Positions 7,400 through 9,377 of a DNA stretch of 9,377 bases are shown in pieces. The translations under genes and the position numbers were made by a program. The stretch comes from Planctomycetales bacterium. GTDB taxonomy: Bacteria; Planctomycetota; Phycisphaerae; SM23-33. The stretch's first letter is position 1; each line of letters begins with the position of its first letter. The stretch covers positions 1 through 9,377 of the forward strand of contig JAUVIQ010000117.1 of NCBI GenBank assembly GCA_030592655.1, written 5' to 3'. The notes below the pieces were generated by a model that searched no databases, was not told the origin of the DNA, and was given only the letters and a program-made list of their open reading frames with translations.

Positions 7400-8478
7400 T
7401 TGGTTCCCGTGGTATCCCCGCTGCGTTGAGCGGCGTGGAGCGAGTGGTCGAGGAATTGACGGTCGAGTTGACCGCCCTCGGGCATGAAGTGCTCGTCTAT
7501 GCCCGCCCGTGGTACATGCGACAGAAAAAGGGGGCAGGAGCCTTTTCTGTTATAACAACTCCCGGACTATCGGGTAAAAGTGCCGATGCGCTGACCCACA
7601 CCGCTACAGCCATGTTCGACGTGCTCCGGCGGAAGGTCGATGTGGTGCATATCCATTGCGCGGGACCGGCCTTGTTGAGTTTTCTCCCTTGGGCGGCATC
7701 GCTACCAGTAGTTTTCACTGTCCACGCGCCGGAATGGAGCCGGGCCAGGTGGTCGCGTCTGGGAAAACTGGCGCTGAAAGCGGGGCTGAATTGTGGAATG
7801 AAATTCGCCTCCGCTGTCAGTGCGGTTTCCCTTAATCTGTGCGATTTTCTGGCCGATGCCTATAATAGAGAGGTTGAATATATCCCTAACGGCGTCCGTT
7901 CAGTCAATTCACGCCGCCCTGAGCGAATAGCCGACTGGGGCCTGAAGGCCGAGGGATATTGCCTCTACGTCGGAAGAATCGTGCCGGAGAAGCGTCTGGA
8001 CCTGCTGGTTCGCACCTGGCGTGAGATGAAAATCGCCGTACCGCTTATAGTGGCTGGCGACGGGAAGCAGGAACCGGCCTATGAAGCAGCCTGCAGACGC
8101 GAGGCGAATGAACTGATCCGCTTCGTGGGACCCAGGTTCGGAGACGAACTGGCCGAACTGTACAGTAACGCCGCCGTAGTGGTCCAGCCAAGCGAACTGG
8201 AAGGGATGTCGCTGGTGCTGCTGGAATCGGCTTCATACGGGCGGTGTGTGGTGGCGCGTGATATGCCGGCTACGCGCGACGCGCTCGGCGACGGGGTCGT
8301 AACGTTCGGAGACGATTCGGTCGAGTCGCTCGGCGAGGCGATTGTAAAGTGCCTCAACGATCCCGACCTGAGCCGAGAAAAAGGCGAAGAGGCGAGACGA
8401 CGGGTTACGGAGCTGTTTTCCTGGCCTGCAATCGCCCGACAATACGAAAGACTCTACAAATGCGCGATGCAGAAATGA
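7384..8478 (+). CDS. Family 4 glycosyltransferase (MRIAMIGSRGIP type)
   Basis: This 364-residue enzyme begins MRIAMIGSRGIPAALSGVERVVEELTVEL (1-29), close to the start of the DUF1972/rhamnosyltransferase-like GT4 group, where the family usually has a GG-x-E loop; here it is SGVE. VVHIHCAGPALLS (87-99) and FTVHAPEWSR (111-120) lie in the acceptor domain. VEYIPNGVRSV (164-174) is the hinge, and YCLYVGRIVPEKRLDLLV (192-209) and LIVAGDGKQEP (221-231) begin the donor domain. The E-x7-E pair is E273 to E281 (EGMSLVLLE). It may transfer a deoxyhexose such as rhamnose or fucose, but that rests only on N-terminal resemblance. The ATG at 7384 overlaps the previous gene by 16 nt, with AAGG at 7367-7370, a rather long 13 nt upstream. 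The gene ends in the ATGA overlap with the next. Confidence 0.88.
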   Translation: MRIAMIGSRGIPAALSGVERVVEELTVELTALGHEVLVYARPWYMRQKKGAGAFSVITTPGLSGKSADALTHTATAMFDVLRRKVDVVHIHCAGPALLSFLPWAASLPVVFTVHAPEWSRARWSRLGKLALKAGLNCGMKFASAVSAVSLNLCDFLADAYNREVEYIPNGVRSVNSRRPERIADWGLKAEGYCLYVGRIVPEKRLDLLVRTWREMKIAVPLIVAGDGKQEPAYEAACRREANELIRFVGPRFGDELAELYSNAAVVVQPSELEGMSLVLLESASYGRCVVARDMPATRDALGDGVVTFGDDSVESLGEAIVKCLNDPDLSREKGEEARRRVTELFSWPAIARQYERLYKCAMQK

Positions 8479-9203
8479 CAATGACCCTCGACCCCCCGGC
8501 TCTGGCGCTTGCGCCGGCGCCCGCGCCGGCACAACGACTCTCGTCCGTCCTGGATGAAGTCGATAGCAAAGGCGCCGAGGATCTCCTGCAAAGCACCAAT
8601 CACTTTTACGATTTCACAAAGCGAGTTTTCGACATCGTAGTCGGAACTGTCATGCTGATACTTTCGACGCCACTGATGATTCTGGCGGCAATAACGATAA
8701 AGTTGACCTCAAAAGGACCTATATTCTTCCGCCAGGAACGTACCGGCCTGAACGGTCGGACATTCACGATGTACAAGTTTCGCAGCATGTGCGCCGGCGC
8801 TGAAGAGGCCAGACCCATTCTGGAAAAACTCAACGAGCACAACGGACCGGCCTTCAAGATTAAACGCGACCCGCGCGTAACACGCGTCGGACGTTTCCTT
8901 CGTCGCAGCAGTATCGACGAACTGCCCCAGTTGATTAACGTCCTGGCCGGTAGGATGTCGCTGGTCGGTCCCAGACCATTACCGGTCGCCGAATCTGAAA
9001 ATGTCCAAGGCGCAGGCCGGCTTCGAACAACAGTCAAACCCGGACTGACGTGCCTGTGGCAAATATCAGGACGAAATGAACTGACATTCGAACAATGGAT
9101 GCACATGGACCTGTACTACATCCGCCATCGCAGCCTGTTGCTCGACCTGATAATCATCGTGCAGACCATTCCCGCCGTCCTGTCCGCACATGGAGCATAT
9201 TAG
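8475..9203 (+). CDS. Initiating sugar-phosphate transferase, compact form (WbaP/PglC-like)
   Basis: This is a bacterial sugar transferase domain protein. It moves a sugar-1-phosphate from a nucleotide sugar to undecaprenyl phosphate and so starts the repeat unit. Numbered from the ATG at 8475 (242 residues), the membrane helix spans about 51-77 and contains a proline break (LSTP, 63-66). It is followed by GPIFFRQERTG (81-91), YKFRSM (100-105), DPRVTRVGRFLRRSSIDELPQL (132-153) with the catalytic Asp-Glu pair D148/E149, MSLVGPRP (161-168) and KPGLTCLWQISGR (188-200). It lacks the N-terminal multi-helix region of full-length WbaP/WcaJ, so it is a small monotopic type. The first 45 residues are an unusual Ala/Pro-rich extension. 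The start is ambiguous: 8475 forms an ATGA overlap with the previous stop, 8460 and 8481 are possible, and the open frame reaches 8349. No strong ribosome binding site decides it. Confidence 0.9.
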   Translation: MTMTLDPPALALAPAPAPAQRLSSVLDEVDSKGAEDLLQSTNHFYDFTKRVFDIVVGTVMLILSTPLMILAAITIKLTSKGPIFFRQERTGLNGRTFTMYKFRSMCAGAEEARPILEKLNEHNGPAFKIKRDPRVTRVGRFLRRSSIDELPQLINVLAGRMSLVGPRPLPVAESENVQGAGRLRTTVKPGLTCLWQISGRNELTFEQWMHMDLYYIRHRSLLLDLIIIVQTIPAVLSAHGAY

Positions 9204-9295
9204 TAGCCAGTAGCCAGGAAAAGAAGAAAGGGATGGGCACCAGGTATCTTTCTTCTGTTTTTTTACCGGCTACCGGCTACCGACTACTGACTACC
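9202..9295. repeat. Heptamer tandem repeats arranged as an inverted repeat
   Basis: The left side has two AGTAGCC copies (9202-9208, 9209-9215), the first overlapping the TAG stop. The right side has four 7-bp units, ACCGGCT, ACCGGCT, ACCGACT and ACTGACT (9265-9292), followed by ACC. The two sides are inverted to each other: GTAGCC-N-GTAGCC pairs with GGCTAC-N-GGCTAC with a single mismatch in 13 bp. This is a short tandem heptamer element of the kind dispersed in several bacterial genomes. Whether it recurs in this genome cannot be seen here. Confidence 0.7.
9222..9264 (+). terminator. Terminator-like hairpin with T tract
   Basis: AGAAGAAAG (9222-9230) pairs perfectly with CTTTCTTCT (9248-9256). 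It leaves a 17-nt loop that can fold further (TGG with CCA at 9234-9236 and 9240-9242). Seven Ts follow at 9258-9264. The stem has only three GC pairs, but the outer heptamer arms could extend pairing. It sits 19 nt after the last glycan gene and before a gene that looks unrelated, where an operon end is expected. Confidence 0.5.
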
Positions 9296-9320
9296 AATCA
9301 CCACACGCGGAGCGTGATTT

Positions 9321-9377
9321 ATGGCGTTATTCAAAAAAGCAATAGAGCACCTTGCCGGCGGGCTGGCGAGGACACGA
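9321..9377 (+). CDS. 5' end of a new gene, possibly FtsY (partial)
   Basis: Nineteen codons are open from an ATG at 9321 to the window edge, reading MALFKKAIEHLAGGLARTR. GGAG at 9309-9312, 8 nt upstream, is a good ribosome binding site, so the start is credible. A short amphipathic start with FKK followed by ...GLARTR resembles the NG-domain beginning of the signal-recognition-particle receptor FtsY, where a GLskTr-type motif is usual. With so few residues this is tentative. If correct, the polysaccharide cluster ends at the preceding hairpin and a housekeeping gene follows. Confidence 0.45.
   Translation, partial: MALFKKAIEHLAGGLARTR

Noticed and set aside
8349..8474. Upstream extension of the sugar-phosphate transferase
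   Set aside because: It overlaps 130 nt of the preceding glycosyltransferase and reads as an Arg-rich out-of-frame shadow; starts at 8460-8481 are far more credible.
9202..9295. Possible CRISPR array
   Set aside because: The repeats are 7 bp, directly adjacent and without spacers, and there are no cas genes.
1..9377. tRNA, rRNA, riboswitch, defence or phage genes
   Set aside because: No cloverleaf, conserved rRNA stretch, known aptamer core or defence-family motif was seen; the coding space is filled by polysaccharide genes.

Overview
The window is most of a capsule or exopolysaccharide gene cluster of the Wzx/Wzy-dependent type. All genes lie on the + strand and are tightly packed. Base composition is moderately GC-rich. 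The envelope logic is that of a diderm bacterium: lipid-linked repeat units, a flippase, a polymerase and a Wzc/CpsD-like ATPase. The style of the intergenic repeats and the gene set would fit an environmental lineage such as Planctomycetota, but nothing here proves a taxon, so I hold that only weakly.

Layout: bases 1-21 look like the tail of an upstream gene. Then come a CpsD/CapB-like P-loop protein with a degenerate nucleotide site (34-732), an O-antigen polymerase/ligase-family membrane protein (762-2318) and a Wzx-type flippase with a TTG start (2323-3939). A 235-bp gap (3940-4174) holds a long nested inverted repeat and a plausible promoter. A second run of genes follows: a family 2 glycosyltransferase (4175-5119), three family 4 glycosyltransferases (5107-6195, 6197-7399, 7384-8478) and a compact sugar-phosphate transferase that would start the repeat unit (about 8475-9203). 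These five genes are joined by overlaps of 4 to 16 nt or a 1-nt gap, so they almost certainly form one translationally coupled unit. A second inverted repeat built on 7-bp units follows at 9202-9295 and contains a terminator-like hairpin with a T tract. At 9321 a new gene begins and runs off the window; its 19 visible residues resemble the N-terminus of the signal-recognition-particle receptor FtsY.

How the genes fit together (inference from family knowledge): the last gene's product puts the first sugar phosphate on undecaprenyl phosphate, the four glycosyltransferases extend it on the cytoplasmic face, the flippase turns the lipid-linked unit to the periplasm, and the polymerase joins the units. 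The CpsD-like protein would normally control chain length and export by ATP-dependent tyrosine phosphorylation, but its lost Walker A lysine suggests a non-catalytic role. The outer-membrane exporter and the chain-length co-polymerase are not visible and probably lie upstream.

I do not see a previously undescribed system. The points most worth a second look are the degenerate kinase-like protein and the two composite inverted repeats at gene boundaries.
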